64,000 bases of DNA from Acidimicrobiales bacterium (lineage in GTDB: Bacteria; Actinomycetota; Acidimicrobiia; Acidimicrobiales; SZUA-35): assembly GCA_041394265.1 (NCBI GenBank), contig JAWKIO010000005.1, positions 1,240,001-1,304,000 on the forward strand. Direction: 5' to 3'. Position 1 is the stretch's first letter; the number at the start of each line of letters is the position of its first letter. Both the position numbers and the translations under genes were made by a program. The notes under the pieces are model-generated. The model worked only from the letters and a program-made list of their open reading frames with translations, made no database searches and had not been told where the DNA came from. Shown here piece after piece: positions 43,614 to 51,506 of this stretch.

Positions 43614-45083
43614 TCAGGCCCCGGAAGCTGACGCCATCACGGCGAGGAGTTCGTCGCGTGGCGGGCCGAGATCGGGCTCGGGGGGACGTTGGTCCTTGGC
43701 GGCATGCGCGGCGCCCGCCGCGGCCATCACCTCGGCGTTGGTGAGCAGCGCCGTGGGGTCGTCGAGCATGTTGAACGACCGGAAGAACGCCCGATAGACC
43801 TCGGGGTCGCTCCTCGTGGCCGGGATGAGCCCATTGAGGATGAAGTCCCGAGTGGCGGCGGCCATCGGATCGGGCTCGGTGCCCTCGAGCAGCGCCGAGT
43901 GGAGCTTGATGCGATCGGCGTCCTGCCGACACGACACGTCGTAGTGGGGTGCGATCTCGTTGGTGATGGCGGCGTCCATGGCCAGCGCCAGGCCAACCCG
44001 ATCGGTGCCGTGGGCGGCGAGCGCCGACGACAGGGCTTCGGCGGCAATCCCGGCCAACGAGCAACCCTTGCCGTACCACGGGTTCGTGGCAGTGGCGGCG
44101 TCACCGATGACCACGAGCCCGGTGACGACCGGCTCGCCGTCGACCACGAACCGGCGGATGCGGTTCTCGAGACGCGCCATCGATTCGACCCCCGAGATCG
44201 GATCGGCCAGGCCGTCTTCGGTCCACTGCGCCAGCGGCGTGAGCGTGCGGATGGCTGCCTCCCAAGAAGCCTCGTTGCGGAGGGCAAGCAACTCCCGATC
44301 GCCGGTCGGGACACCGAGGGTGATCGAGAACGTGCGGTTGTCGCCATAGAAGCCGGCGAAGCCGAGATAGCCGAGGTCGCCACCGGCACCGGTCTTGGTG
44401 AGTACCGGGAGCTCCCGGCCCTCACGCAGTCGATAGAAGCGCGAGAGGTAGATGATGCCGGCATCGGAGTGCTCCTCGAACGGTGCCAGCTCGACGTCGA
44501 GCGCGGCGATCCAGTCCAGCACCGGGGAATTGCGGCCCCCGGCCACGACCACGAGGTCGGCATCGACGGTGGTGTCGCCGTCGAATCGGAGACCCCAAAC
44601 GTCGTTGCCGTCGGCCAGCAGACCGGCGACCGACACCCCGCCGCGCCAGGTCACGTTGGGCTCCTGGCTCACGGCTCGGCGGAGCACCCACTCGATCGTG
44701 AGCCGTCGGCAGCACAGGATCACCAGCTCGTCGTCGCCGGGGCGCGGCGTGCGGTCGACGATGTCGGGCGGAAGGATCCGTTCGAGGGTGAGTTCGGTGG
44801 CCCCTTCGGCGGTGAGGGCTTCGAGAACGTCGGGCGCCCGCTCGTTCAGGAATCGTCGCAGCCGGGCAAGGAGGGCGTGGGATTGGCGGGCGTGGGCAGC
44901 CCCACGCCGATCCCAGTGATCGAACGCTTCGTCGGCGGTCGCCGGGAGATCGGTGTCGTCGCGCTCGTAGACCGTGATCGTGTGGCCGTCTCGAGCGAGC
45001 ACGAGTGCCGACAGCATCCCTGCCATTCCCCCACCGACGATGGCGATGTCGAGCGGATCGGCAAGTGCCTCTCGAGGAGTCAC
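43614..45083 (-). CDS. FAD-dependent oxidoreductase (aromatic hydroxylase/halogenase-like fold)
   Basis: 489 aa from a GTG at 45083. The FAD motif is IAIVGGGMAGMLSALVLARDG with YERDD closing strand 2, the central VVVAGGRNS follows, and the C-terminal GD motif reads VVIGDAATATNPWYGKGCSLAGIAAEALS, as in class A monooxygenases and geranylgeranyl-reductase-like proteins. CCRRLTIEWVLRRAV is a conserved FAD-contact helix in this group. It is the last of five overlapping minus-strand genes (GTGA overlap with the alpha/beta hydrolase). The reaction is probably a hydroxylation or epoxidation. Confidence 0.86.
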   Translation of the reverse strand: MTPREALADPLDIAIVGGGMAGMLSALVLARDGHTITVYERDDTDLPATADEAFDHWDRRGAAHARQSHALLARLRRFLNERAPDVLEALTAEGATELTLERILPPDIVDRTPRPGDDELVILCCRRLTIEWVLRRAVSQEPNVTWRGGVSVAGLLADGNDVWGLRFDGDTTVDADLVVVAGGRNSPVLDWIAALDVELAPFEEHSDAGIIYLSRFYRLREGRELPVLTKTGAGGDLGYLGFAGFYGDNRTFSITLGVPTGDRELLALRNEASWEAAIRTLTPLAQWTEDGLADPISGVESMARLENRIRRFVVDGEPVVTGLVVIGDAATATNPWYGKGCSLAGIAAEALSSALAAHGTDRVGLALAMDAAITNEIAPHYDVSCRQDADRIKLHSALLEGTEPDPMAAATRDFILNGLIPATRSDPEVYRAFFRSFNMLDDPTALLTNAEVMAAAGAAHAAKDQRPPEPDLGPPRDELLAVMASASGA

Positions 45084-46069
45084 GACACGCTCCCCAGGAA
45101 ATCGAGCAGTGCCGCATTCACCTCGGCCGGCCGCTCTTGCTGCGTCCAGTGGCCGCAACCATCGAGGATGATCGAGCGATGCAGGTGCGGCAGGGTCTGT
45201 GGGAAGGCCTCGATGGCCGGCGCGCCCCAGATCGTCGGTCCGTCTCGATCGCCGCCGACGAACAAGGCCGGCACCTGGATCGAGGCGCCCCGGAACGCTG
45301 CGAGATCCTCCCAATCGCGGTCGACGTTGCGATAGCGATTCAGCGGTCCGCGGAATCCCGAATGCTCGAACTCCTCGGCGTAGACGTCGAGGTCGTCCTC
45401 GGTCAGCCATGACGGCAAGGGGTCGGGGCGATGGAATCGATCCTTCATCGCCGCGCCGTGCGGGATAGTGGCGATGCTGCCCGCTGCGGGGTCGGGAGCG
45501 GGCGCGTCGCCGGAGGCGGTGAACATGAAGCCGAGCAACCAGCCGCGGACGTCGGCTTCGATCTCTCGCTCGGCCCGGCCGGGCTCCTGGAAGTACTCGA
45601 CGTAGAACTCTTCGTCGCCGGCCATGGCCCGCATCACCTCGAGCGGACGGTGGGGTGACGGAGGCGAGAACGGAACCGACAGCCCGGCAACGGCGGTGAA
45701 GACATCGGGCCGTAGCAGCGCCGACGTCCACGCGATCGGCGCACCCCAGTCGTGGCCGACGATGACGGCGGTCTGCTCGCCGAGAGCGGCGACGAGGCCG
45801 ACATTGTCGGCGACGAGTCGCACCATGCGGTACTGCTCGATCTCGAGCGGCTTGGACGACCGGCCGTACCCACGCACGTCGATCGCAACGACGTGGTAGC
45901 CCGCCTCGGCCAAGGCCGGAAGCTGATGGCGCCACGAGTACCACGATTCGGGGAAGCCGTGCACCAGCAGGACGAGCGGACCCTCGCCTGCTTCGACACA
46001 GTGGATGCGGGTGCCGTTCACGTCGACGACGCGTGACTGGCAACCGGCGGGAAGCGCTCCGGAGCTCAT
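45080..46069 (-). CDS. Alpha/beta hydrolase, epoxide hydrolase/haloalkane dehalogenase-like
   Basis: A 329-aa protein. The oxyanion motif LVHGFPESWYSWRHQLPALAEAGYHVVAIDVRGYGRSSKP is exactly the epoxide-hydrolase pattern, the nucleophile is Asp in VGHDWGAPIAW, and the late acid/base residues include His in GCGHWTQQERP. A cap region with Tyr residues (EFYVEYFQEPGRAE) also fits. It should open an epoxide or an activated halide to a diol or alcohol, which would suit a flavin monooxygenase encoded next to it. It overlaps both neighbours by 4 bp. Confidence 0.91.
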   Translation of the reverse strand: MSSGALPAGCQSRVVDVNGTRIHCVEAGEGPLVLLVHGFPESWYSWRHQLPALAEAGYHVVAIDVRGYGRSSKPLEIEQYRMVRLVADNVGLVAALGEQTAVIVGHDWGAPIAWTSALLRPDVFTAVAGLSVPFSPPSPHRPLEVMRAMAGDEEFYVEYFQEPGRAEREIEADVRGWLLGFMFTASGDAPAPDPAAGSIATIPHGAAMKDRFHRPDPLPSWLTEDDLDVYAEEFEHSGFRGPLNRYRNVDRDWEDLAAFRGASIQVPALFVGGDRDGPTIWGAPAIEAFPQTLPHLHRSIILDGCGHWTQQERPAEVNAALLDFLGSVS

Positions 46070-47760
46070 CGTGTGACCGTCCGCGTGGCGATCTGCCCGG
46101 CTCGGGCCTCTTCGACGTAGCCGTTCTCGGCGCTCCAGGTCACCTCGCCGTTCACGATGACGGTGTCGACGCCCTCTTGGCGCCGGATCCAGCGAATACC
46201 GCCACCGGGGAAGTCGTCGGAGGCGATTTCTGGGCCGCGTCCGATGTGATCGGCATCGAAGATCACGATGTCGGCGGCGTACCCCGGTGCGAGGAGGCCT
46301 CGTCCTTCGATCCCCCAGATCGTGGCGGGGTCGAGCGTGATCTTCTTGACGGCGGCTTCGAGGCTGAGCGATCCGGTGCCCCGCACGAACTCGGAGATCA
46401 GGTAGCCGGTGTCGCCGAAGGTCGAGAACGACCCGACGTGGGCGCCGCCGTCGGACGCTCCGACGTGGACGAGCGGGTCGGCCAGGAGTTCACCGACGAC
46501 GGGTGAGTTGTTGTGTCCGACGGACGCCCGGATGAACCAGGTGGCGAGTTCCTCGTCGAGGGCGAGGTCGAGCAGGGCATCACCATGGCTGCAACCGCGT
46601 TCGGCAGCGATGTCGTCGATCGTGCGGCCGACCAGATCGTTGTTGCGTTCGTTGGCCACGCTCCGCACGACGAAACCGCCGGCACCGAGACCGCCATTGG
46701 GGCGCCGGGCCAAGGAGTTCATCTCGTCGACCAAGGCCTGGCGCTGCTCGGCGACCGCCGCCAACTTCTCGTCGTGATCGCGGATCGACGCGACCTTCCA
46801 CCAGGACGGCAGGGTGAGGAGCATCAGACTGCGCTGATCGAGCGTGAAACTGATGTCGATCGGCCGGGTCTGGACCTGGGGCCAGACGGCGGCACCGCGG
46901 GCGCGTACGTCGGCGATCGCCTCCATCACCTTGGTGACCCCACGAGCATTGGCGTCGGAGTGGAAGAGCGGCGACAGGGTCGTGGTGAGTCCATGCCGAA
47001 CCGACAGCTCAGCCAGTTGCTCGATCCGAGCGACGGTCAGATCGGCGTCGAAGAACTCGTGCACGATCTGGAGGACCTTGCCTCGCTCACCGAGGACCGC
47101 AGCGAGCGCATCGAGCTCGTCCGGGGCCGCCCATCGACTCGGCACGGGACGGTAGGTCTCGTCGATGTCGACGAAGCTGGTCGACAGACCAATGGCGCCG
47201 GCGTCGAGGCAAGCGCCGAGCAGTTCCGCCATCGCTTGGATCTCGGCGTCGTTCGCCGCCCGCTGCTGAGCGTCGTCGCCCATGACGAACATCCGAATCA
47301 CGGAATGCCCGACAAGGGGTGCGACGTTGAGGGCGATCTGCCCCGTGAGTGCATCGAGCCACTCGCCGAAACCCTCGCCCCAACGCCAGTCGACGCCGGC
47401 GTCGAAGGCCGGCTCGGGCATCTCCTCGATCAAGCGGAACATCCGGCTGAAGGCATCACGGTGATCCGCCTTGAGCGGAGCGAGCGAGAGCGAACAGTTG
47501 CCAGGAACGACGGTGGTGATGCCGTGCTCGATCGCAGGGAAGGCATAGGGGTCGAAGCACAGTTGCGCGTCGTAGTGAGTATGAGGATCGATGAAGCCCG
47601 GCGCCACGACCTTGCCGCCGGCGTCGATCACTTGACGAGCATCGCTGCTCCTGCCGCCGACACTCACGATGCGACCGTCGTGGATTGCGATGTCGCCACT
47701 GCGGGCCGGAAGTCCCGAGCCGTCGACGATCCGCCCGTTACGGATGATGAGATCGAGCAT
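46066..47760 (-). CDS. Amidohydrolase, N-acyl-D-amino-acid deacylase family
   Basis: A 564-aa amidohydrolase. LIIRNGRIVDGSGLPARSGDIAIHDGRIVSVG starts the beta-sandwich, GFIDPHTHYDAQ holds the first metal histidines, TVVPGNCSLSLAPL has the NAD-aminoacylase Cys, and HVGASDGGAHVGSFS the catalytic Asp; LAPGYAADIVIFD closes the fold. Members cleave N-acyl D-amino acids or related amides and ureas. It is the middle gene of a five-gene overlapping chain: 4 bp with the alpha/beta hydrolase and 23 bp with the small acidic protein. Confidence 0.91.
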   Translation of the reverse strand: MLDLIIRNGRIVDGSGLPARSGDIAIHDGRIVSVGGRSSDARQVIDAGGKVVAPGFIDPHTHYDAQLCFDPYAFPAIEHGITTVVPGNCSLSLAPLKADHRDAFSRMFRLIEEMPEPAFDAGVDWRWGEGFGEWLDALTGQIALNVAPLVGHSVIRMFVMGDDAQQRAANDAEIQAMAELLGACLDAGAIGLSTSFVDIDETYRPVPSRWAAPDELDALAAVLGERGKVLQIVHEFFDADLTVARIEQLAELSVRHGLTTTLSPLFHSDANARGVTKVMEAIADVRARGAAVWPQVQTRPIDISFTLDQRSLMLLTLPSWWKVASIRDHDEKLAAVAEQRQALVDEMNSLARRPNGGLGAGGFVVRSVANERNNDLVGRTIDDIAAERGCSHGDALLDLALDEELATWFIRASVGHNNSPVVGELLADPLVHVGASDGGAHVGSFSTFGDTGYLISEFVRGTGSLSLEAAVKKITLDPATIWGIEGRGLLAPGYAADIVIFDADHIGRGPEIASDDFPGGGIRWIRRQEGVDTVIVNGEVTWSAENGYVEEARAGQIATRTVTR

Positions 47761-48001
47761 TGACAGTTCCCTTGTTCAGATGTTGCGGTTGCCGTTCGAG
47801 CCCGGGGAGCACCACGCTCCACGGCTGTCCGACGAGTTCTTCGACCGAGGAGACACCGGCCTGATCGAGCGAGGCGAGGCAGGCCTCTTCGTCGAGTGCG
47901 ATGGTCGTCGTTCCGCCGTTGGCGTAGGTGATCTCGACCTCGACCTCGGCTCTGCCGTCGTGACCGCCGGCGATGGACGCCCGTGTGATGATCGGGGTCA
48001 T
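47738..48001 (-). CDS. Small acidic protein, unknown function (operon member)
   Basis: An 87-aa protein. The N-terminal two-thirds form a plausible small alpha/beta unit (AEVEVEITYANGGTTTIALDEEACLASLDQAG, then VEELVGQPWSVVLPGL), the tail is polar. No named family is recognised. The reading frame is supported by its overlaps: the ATG sits in the 4-bp ATGA of the upstream small gene's stop, and its 3' end runs 23 bp into the amidohydrolase gene. Codon bias (GC at third positions) matches the neighbours. Confidence 0.65.
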   Translation of the reverse strand: MTPIITRASIAGGHDGRAEVEVEITYANGGTTTIALDEEACLASLDQAGVSSVEELVGQPWSVVLPGLERQPQHLNKGTVNARSHHP

Positions 48002-48195
48002 GGCGGCGGCGGTTCGACGAACACGATGTCGCTGGGCAGCAAACCGATCGAACGATTGGCGCCGGCTCGAGCAGCGAGGTGGAGGTTCCACGACTGCAGC
48101 TGCTCCAGCCCGTCGGGCACGCCCGGCAGCACGCGTCTCGCAATGGCGGCGAGATCCTCTCCCGGTTGGGGCGAGACGAACTGTCGGTAGACCAT
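47998..48195 (-). CDS. Very small LysM-like protein heading the five-gene operon
   Basis: A 65-aa protein. PQPGEDLAAIARRVLPGVPDGLEQLQSWNLHLAAR...GLLPSDIVFVEPPPP resembles a LysM-type module: G-D/E-x-L-x-x-I-A near the start, W-N in the middle, and a final L-x-P-x-D-x-V/I segment. There is no signal peptide. A leaderless promoter is plausible: GTCCAA/TTGGAC at 48227-48232 and TACGTT (minus strand, 48202-48207) just before the ATG. The stop overlaps the next ATG by 4 bp. Perhaps a small binding or assembly factor for the operon's enzymes. Confidence 0.6.
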   Translation of the reverse strand: MVYRQFVSPQPGEDLAAIARRVLPGVPDGLEQLQSWNLHLAARAGANRSIGLLPSDIVFVEPPPP

Positions 48196-48234
48196 GCGCG
48201 CAACGTAGCGCCTGCTGTTGAACGCCGTCCAATA

Positions 48235-48249
48235 GTTGTCGAAGTTGTC
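48235..48249. promoter_or_regulatory. GTTGTC direct repeat in the divergent TetR promoter region
   Basis: GTTGTC-GAA-GTTGTC lies in the 84 bp between the minus-strand five-gene operon and the TetR gene, next to the candidate -35 of the operon. Its position makes it a candidate regulator site, although TetR proteins usually prefer palindromes. Confidence 0.35.
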
Positions 48250-48279
48250 TCCTCCGGGCAGAACACCGAGGATGTTGCC

Positions 48280-48897
48280 GTGAGTTCGAGTAGCCAGGTC
48301 CACCGACGGGTCCGTATGACCCCCGACGAACGACGCGATCAGATCCTGCGCGTTGCAATCCGGTTGTTCGGTCGGCGACCGTACAGCGAAGTGTCGATCA
48401 CCGACATCGCGAACGAGGCCGGCATCGCCCGTGGACTTCTCCATCACTATTTCGGGTCGAAACGCGAGCTCTATCTCGAGGTGGTCAGGGTGGCAGCCCG
48501 GGCACCGTTCGAGGTCGAAGCCTCGGCGGAGACGAGGACGAAGAGCCCGTGGGCGACGGCGGTCGACAGCTTCCTCACCGCCATCGAACAGAACCCGGTC
48601 CGTTGGCTGAATGCGGTCAACGCCGGAGGCGCCGAGCGAGACGACGAGGTGGCCGCCATCATCGACGAAACCCGTGAGATTCTCGCCGACCAGACGCTCA
48701 GTGCCGTGGGCTTGGCCCACCGATCCGACGAACCAATGGTCCGAGCGTTCATCCGGGCCTGGGGTGGCTTCGCCCAGGAGCTCACCGTGGAGTGGATCGG
48801 TCGGGACCGGATCGACCGCGAACGGGTGCGAACCACGTTGCTTGCCACCCTGCCGCTGCTGGTCGAGCAGATCCTGCCGCTCCTCGACGAGTCCTGA
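48280..48897 (+). CDS. TetR-family regulator
   Basis: 205 aa from a GTG at 48280 with GAGGA 7 bp upstream; an internal ATG at 48316 lacks one. VRMTPDERRDQILRVAIRLFGRRPYSEVSITDIANEAGIARGLLHHYFGSKRELYLEVVR is a textbook TetR DNA-binding domain (residues about 11-70). The C-terminal half is a generic ligand domain with NPVRWLNAVNAGG. It is divergent from the five-gene overlapping operon and is its most likely regulator. The following peptidase gene starts two bases after its stop. Confidence 0.92.
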   Translation: MSSSSQVHRRVRMTPDERRDQILRVAIRLFGRRPYSEVSITDIANEAGIARGLLHHYFGSKRELYLEVVRVAARAPFEVEASAETRTKSPWATAVDSFLTAIEQNPVRWLNAVNAGGAERDDEVAAIIDETREILADQTLSAVGLAHRSDEPMVRAFIRAWGGFAQELTVEWIGRDRIDRERVRTTLLATLPLLVEQILPLLDES

Positions 48898-48898
48898 C

Positions 48899-49900
48899 GT
48901 GCGCCTCCCCCGGCTCGTGGCGGTGCTGGCCATCACGCTCGCCACTCTTGCCCCGACCGTTCGAGCATCGGCAACCGACACCGCCCAACCGCTTCGTCCG
49001 GAGGAGGGGCAGATCGAGCGGTTGTATCGAGCGGTGTTCGACCGCTCGCCCGACCCCGAGGGCTTCGCCTACTGGTTCCGGCTGCGGAGCACGACCACGT
49101 CCCTCGAGACGATTGCCGCCGAGTTCATCACCAGCCCCGAGTTCGCTGCGGTGGCCGGGGCGCCGAGCGACGACGAGTTCGTCGTGCGGCTCTACCGCAA
49201 CGTGCTCGACCGCGAACCCGATGCCGACGGCCTCGAGTACTGGCGGCAGACGATGGCGGCCGGCCTGACCCGTGTCGGGCTCCTCGTGCTGTTCTCCGAG
49301 TCGGCCGAATTCGTGGCGAGCACCGACACTGTGCTCGAACCGCTCCCGCCGTTTCGGGCATCGATCGAGCCGGTCGACGCCTTCGAACTCGGCGCCAGCT
49401 GGCGGGCGGGTTGTCCGGTCGGCCCGGCCGATCTCGTGCAGATCGAGATGTCGACCGTCGGCTTCGATGGCAAAGCATCGACCGGCACGCTCATCGTGCA
49501 CCGATCGGTCGCCGAAGCCGTCGTTACGGTGTTCAGCCAGCTCTACGACCAGCGCTACCCGATCGAGCAGATGGTGCCGGTGTCGAGGTTCGACGGCGAT
49601 GACAACGCCTCGATGGCGGCCAACAACACCTCCGCCTTCAACTGCCGAGCGGTCACGAGCGGCGCAAGTTGGTCCCGCCATGCGTACGGTCGAGCGATCG
49701 ACGTGAACCCTCGGCAGAATCCCTACGTTCGCGGCGAGGTGGTCCTGCCCCCTGATGGCGCGGACTTCGTCGTCCGGAATGTTCACCACCCGGCGATGAT
49801 CCGCCGGGGCGACATCGTCGTCGAGGCCTTCGCCGCTGCTGGCTGGCGATGGGGTGGCGACTTCACGACCTTGGTCGACTGGCAGCACTTCGAGCGCTGA
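48899..49900 (+). CDS. Secreted DUF4214 / peptidase M15-like (VanY-type) fusion
   Basis: 333 aa starting at a GTG. A signal peptide (to about residue 25) precedes two DUF4214 units (IERLYRAVFDRSPDPEGFAYWFRL and FVVRLYRNVLDREPDADGLEYWRQTM, then SESAEFV). The C-terminal third is an M15 metallopeptidase-like domain: FNCRAVTSGASWSRHAYGRAIDVNP contains the H-x(6)-D zinc residues, and WRWGGDFTTLVDWQHFE the catalytic Asp and last His. It should cleave D-Ala or L-Ala-D-Glu bonds in peptidoglycan; DUF4214 may anchor it in an extracellular matrix (inference). Confidence 0.9.
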   Translation: MRLPRLVAVLAITLATLAPTVRASATDTAQPLRPEEGQIERLYRAVFDRSPDPEGFAYWFRLRSTTTSLETIAAEFITSPEFAAVAGAPSDDEFVVRLYRNVLDREPDADGLEYWRQTMAAGLTRVGLLVLFSESAEFVASTDTVLEPLPPFRASIEPVDAFELGASWRAGCPVGPADLVQIEMSTVGFDGKASTGTLIVHRSVAEAVVTVFSQLYDQRYPIEQMVPVSRFDGDDNASMAANNTSAFNCRAVTSGASWSRHAYGRAIDVNPRQNPYVRGEVVLPPDGADFVVRNVHHPAMIRRGDIVVEAFAAAGWRWGGDFTTLVDWQHFER

Positions 49901-49915
49901 GCGTCGCAGGGCTCG

Positions 49916-50566
49916 TCACGGCTGCCAGTGCGGGTCGCGGCCGGCGAAGCCGAGCAGGCGATCGAGTGGCGACGCATCGGCGGCAACCTCGACCTCATCA
50001 TCGAAGAAGCCCGAGTCCGGGCCTCGGTACTCCGGCGCGACCATCCCCTGGAGGAACTCGTGTGCCGGGAGAACTGCCGAATCGGGCGCTGCGTACGGGG
50101 CGCCGGTGGCACGCGCGAGATCCCAGGCATGCACGATGTATTCGCCGAGCGCCATACCCAACACCCCGTCGCCCGCCATGCGAGACGACGACATCGTGAC
50201 CAGCCGACCGGCGACGTCGGCGGCAATCGCTGCCTTGATGTCGGCGAGGGCCTTGCCGACGATGTCGGATCCGGTCGTGCCGGGCGGGAGTGCGAATGCC
50301 TCGGGGTCGGGCCGATCGGCGTCACCGGTCGGGTCCGACAATGCAGCGGCGAAGAATTGCAGCCACCCCAAGACGTGGGTGCGCAGCGCCGCCACATCGA
50401 AGCCGGCACACGGGGTGGGCAGACCGAGCTGGGTGTCGTCGACATCGACGACGTCAGCGAGTCGGCTCAGAACCTCGTCGAACAACGTGGGGGTCGCATC
50501 GGAGTCGCAGAAGACCTCGGGTGCGTTGGTCGGGAAGATCGGCGGCTCGTTCGTGTCATCAGTCAT
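49916..50566 (-). CDS. Mycothiol-dependent maleylpyruvate isomerase-family protein (TIGR03086-like)
   Basis: 216 aa. LFDEVLSRLADVVDVDDTQLGLPTPCAGFDVAALRTHVLGWLQFF carries the family C-x-G-F/W and His, MALGEYIVHAWDLARATG the second conserved region with another His, and LDRLLGFAGRDPHWQP is the typical ending. It is related to, but clearly different from, the protein at 6856-7623. Metal- and mycothiol-dependent transfer or isomerisation is the family role. The ATG at 50566 is favoured over one at 50608. It is divergent from the AraC gene at 50640. Confidence 0.88.
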   Translation of the reverse strand: MTDDTNEPPIFPTNAPEVFCDSDATPTLFDEVLSRLADVVDVDDTQLGLPTPCAGFDVAALRTHVLGWLQFFAAALSDPTGDADRPDPEAFALPPGTTGSDIVGKALADIKAAIAADVAGRLVTMSSSRMAGDGVLGMALGEYIVHAWDLARATGAPYAAPDSAVLPAHEFLQGMVAPEYRGPDSGFFDDEVEVAADASPLDRLLGFAGRDPHWQP

Positions 50567-50639
50567 GGTTCGAACGTATGCCTGCAGGTGGGCGAAGGGC
50601 TTGAACATTCACGCCAGCTTCGGCGGGTAGCGTCGGGCG

Positions 50640-51506
50640 ATGGTCCGGCCGCTCCCCGACGACACCCGTGGCATCGTCGACCCCGTCGCCATGATGCGGC
50701 ACGTGGACTTCGCCCGTTCGGATCCGGGGCCCCATCTCGACGGCGTCGTCGCCTGGTTCTGGTCGGTGGCCTGGGAGCTCCCGGTGGGAATGGTCCACGA
50801 GCAGGAGGTGCTCAACCACCCAGCCGGCAACATCAGCATCGGCACGCTCGACGACGCCGGTCGCCGTCTCGATCCCGCAGATGGCCGGGTCTACGGGGTC
50901 ATGACGCGCCGCAGTGTTCGCCGCCTCGCTCTCGACGGTTGGACTGTGGCGGCCCGCAGCGCCGTTGGCGGACTCGGTGTACTCCTCGACGCACCGGCGG
51001 TCACGGCGACCGACGCCGAGCTGCGCCTCGACGCCCTCCCCGGCCTCGATGCGCGTCGAGTGCTCGACGACGTTCGGCAGGCCACCACCAACGACGAACG
51101 GATCGGCTGCCTTCGCTCGGCGCTGGACGCCATGGTCGAGCGTCGCGATTCCAGGCTCGTGGCCGAAGGCCGGGAGGTGGCGAACGTGGCGGCGATCGCC
51201 GAAACCGATCGGTCGGTACGTCGGGTCGACGACCTTGCCGGTGTCGCCGGGGTCAGCGTGCGAACGCTCCAGCGCCTGTTCGACCAACACGTCGGAGCGT
51301 CGCCATCGTTCGTGATCCGTCGGTGGCGGATCATCGAGGCGGCCGAGTCGGCTCGCCTCGCCATCGACGGCGACGGCGAATGGCCGGGGTGGGCATCGAT
51401 CGCCGCTGAGCTGGGCTACGCCGACCAGGCCCACCTGACTCGCGACTTCCGCCGCCACCTCGGCCTGTCGCCCTCGGCCTATCTCACTCAGGCGTCTGCT
51501 GGCTGA
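50640..51506 (+). CDS. AraC-family regulator
   Basis: 288 aa. The N-terminal half (LDGVVAWFWSVAWELP...HPAGNISIGTL) is the DUF6597-like sensor region common in actinobacterial AraC proteins. The C-terminal AraC domain has VRRVDDLAGVAGVSVRTLQRLFDQHVGASPSFVIRRWRIIEAAESARLA and WASIAAELGYADQAHLTRDFRRHLGLSPSAY. It is divergent from the mycothiol-type gene, its plausible target, and its last 19 bp overlap the 3' end of the convergent second AraC gene. Confidence 0.91.
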   Translation: MVRPLPDDTRGIVDPVAMMRHVDFARSDPGPHLDGVVAWFWSVAWELPVGMVHEQEVLNHPAGNISIGTLDDAGRRLDPADGRVYGVMTRRSVRRLALDGWTVAARSAVGGLGVLLDAPAVTATDAELRLDALPGLDARRVLDDVRQATTNDERIGCLRSALDAMVERRDSRLVAEGREVANVAAIAETDRSVRRVDDLAGVAGVSVRTLQRLFDQHVGASPSFVIRRWRIIEAAESARLAIDGDGEWPGWASIAAELGYADQAHLTRDFRRHLGLSPSAYLTQASAG

